A stretch of 64,000 nucleotides of DNA from Kineobactrum salinum. Its GTDB lineage: Bacteria; Pseudomonadota; Gammaproteobacteria; Pseudomonadales; Halieaceae. Shown piece after piece: positions 63,167 to 64,000 of the stretch. The notes under the pieces were generated by a model. It saw only the letters and a program-made list of their open reading frames with translations, did no database searches and had not been told where the DNA came from. A program made the position numbers and the translations under genes. The DNA lies in assembly GCF_010669285.1 (NCBI RefSeq), contig NZ_CP048711.1, forward strand, positions 3,782,001 to 3,846,000, written 5' to 3'. Numbering within the stretch: the first letter of the stretch is position 1; each line of letters opens with the position of its first letter.

Positions 63167-63262
63167 CCTGGGCGGGTGCTTTCGAGACCGTTTGCAGCAT
63201 GGATGCTGCAACCGAGCCCCCATGGAGGGGTTAACGGCGTGTCTCGAAAGCACCCGCCCAGG
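63167..63262. repeat. Structured inverted repeat with nested hairpins
   Basis: Perfect 22-bp arms (CCTGGGCGGGTGCTTTCGAG.., 63167-63188, and its inverse at 63241-63262) enclose two smaller palindromes: GCAGCATGGATGCTGC (63194-63209) and CCCC...GGGG at 63217-63230. The long stem capped by two hairpins looks like a REP/BIME-type dispersed repeat rather than a terminator, as no T-run follows. It lies between convergent genes (DUF1289 and CorC-like). Confidence 0.75.
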
Positions 63263-63313
63263 ATGTCGGCCGGGCTACGAAGTCCCAAAACCCTCAAGTA
63301 AGTGCCATTCTAC

Positions 63314-64000
63314 CTACTGCCGCGCTTTCCGGCTGGCGGCAGAGGACGCCTTGACCGCCTGCACCACATTGCCCTGCAGCTCCAGGATCTCCAGCCGGTA
63401 GCCGGCAATGGCCAGGCTGGCGTTGCCGTCCGGAAAAGATTCCAGGTATTCCAGGATCAGGCCACTCAAGGTCTTGGGGCCGTCGGTGGGCAGGTCCCAG
63501 TGCAGTGACTTGTTGACGTCGCGCAGGTTGGCGTTGCCGGCAATGATGTAGCTGCCGTCGCGCTGGGGAAAGATGCTGTCGTTGCTGTCGCCCAGCTTGG
63601 AGGTGAACTCGCCGACGATCTCTTCCAGGATATCCTCCAGCGTCACGATCCCCATTACTTCGCCGTACTCGTCGACCACTATGGCCAGGCGCAGCTTGTT
63701 TTTCTGGAAGTGCAGCAGTTGGGTATGCAGGGGGGTGTTTTCGGGAATGAAGTAGGGCTTGTCCATCTCCCGCTCCAGGGCGCCACGATCCAGACCCTGA
63801 CTGTCGAGGATGCGGCTGATGTTGCGCATGTGCAGCACGCCGACAATATTGTTGATGTCGTCCCGCCACACCGGCAGACGGGTGTGCGAGCCGGCCTGGA
63901 TGCAGCGCAGGAGGTCGGCATCGCTGTCGTCCAGGTCGATGCCATAGACCTCATTGCGTGGCACCATGATGTCATCCACCGACACCTCCTCCAGATCGAG
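63314..64000 (-). CDS. CorC/HlyC-type CBS-domain protein, C-terminal part
   Basis: The frame continues past the window edge, and the visible 229 residues are the C-terminal part. Tandem CBS domains are seen in VDDIMVPRNEVYGIDLDDSD, HTRLPVWRDDINNIVGVLHM and VDEYGEVMGIVTLEDILEEI, then the CorC_HlyC domain (GSYIIAGNANLRDVNKSLHW, SFPDGNASLAIAGYRLEILE). Full-length relatives have an N-terminal CNNM membrane domain and take part in magnesium/cobalt efflux or membrane-associated regulation. The end is at 63314. Confidence 0.93.
   Translation of the reverse strand, partial: LDLEEVSVDDIMVPRNEVYGIDLDDSDADLLRCIQAGSHTRLPVWRDDINNIVGVLHMRNISRILDSQGLDRGALEREMDKPYFIPENTPLHTQLLHFQKNKLRLAIVVDEYGEVMGIVTLEDILEEIVGEFTSKLGDSNDSIFPQRDGSYIIAGNANLRDVNKSLHWDLPTDGPKTLSGLILEYLESFPDGNASLAIAGYRLEILELQGNVVQAVKASSAASRKARQ

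Overview
The window looks like part of a gammaproteobacterial chromosome. The right-hand 5 kb (about 59.0-64.0 kb) is GC-rich core sequence: a tRNA-Leu(CAA) gene, a small acidic-tailed protein, queA-tgt, a Nudix hydrolase, a gamma-carbonic anhydrase, a DUF1289 protein and the end of a CorC-type CBS protein. Gene content and style suggest a marine gammaproteobacterium (Halieaceae/Spongiibacteraceae-like), but that placement is inference from general resemblance.

Everything left of the tRNA gene is lower in GC and looks like imported accessory DNA. I read it as two tandem genomic islands at the 3' end of tRNA-Leu. The 14-bp end of the tRNA gene (58989-59002) is repeated at 28960-28973. The start of a P4-type integrase lies just right of that copy (29244-29285, broken by a 77-bp inverted-repeat element). 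The end of another integrase lies at the left window edge (3-194). Island A would run from beyond the left edge to 28.96 kb, and island B from 28.96 to 58.99 kb.

Island A begins with a junkyard: integrase end, Rrf2 fragment, carboxymuconolactone-decarboxylase pseudogene, a decayed IS3 element and an intact 1,194-bp IS3/IS407-type element with AAGG target duplication. A catabolic cluster follows (5.3-18.8 kb): SnoaL-like protein, two acyl-CoA synthetases, SDR, paired acyl-CoA dehydrogenases, enoyl-CoA hydratase, Baeyer-Villiger-type monooxygenase, cupin, SDR, a broken formamidase-like hydrolase and a TetR regulator. Next come two nested IS66 elements (18.9-23.8 kb, both target duplications intact), a VOC pseudogene cut by the outer IS66, a TonB-dependent receptor and an FMN-binding PPOX protein. 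Three sites share a promoter/operator layout (TTGACA, then a GACCGGTC-like block at the same offset), which suggests one repressor, plausibly the local TetR.

Island B (29-59 kb) holds an MFS transporter, two TonB-dependent receptors, two SnoaL-like proteins (one frameshifted), three PQQ-type dehydrogenases with heme c sites (one resembling polyvinyl-alcohol dehydrogenase), a GMC flavin alcohol oxidoreductase, AraC and TetR regulators, a VOC protein, an acetoin/2-oxoacid-dehydrogenase-type complex (E1 alpha, E1 beta, separate lipoyl protein, E2) and a CoA-dependent section (enoyl-CoA hydratase, acyl-CoA synthetase, SDR, four acyl-CoA dehydrogenases). A plausible logic is outer-membrane uptake, periplasmic oxidation of a hydroxylated substrate by PQQ enzymes, cytoplasmic oxidation or cleavage by the GMC enzyme and TPP complex, and CoA activation with beta-oxidation-like steps. 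The substrate is not identifiable from sequence. Five island-B genes carry one-base frameshifts in or next to short G or C runs, so they are either recent pseudogenes or consensus errors.
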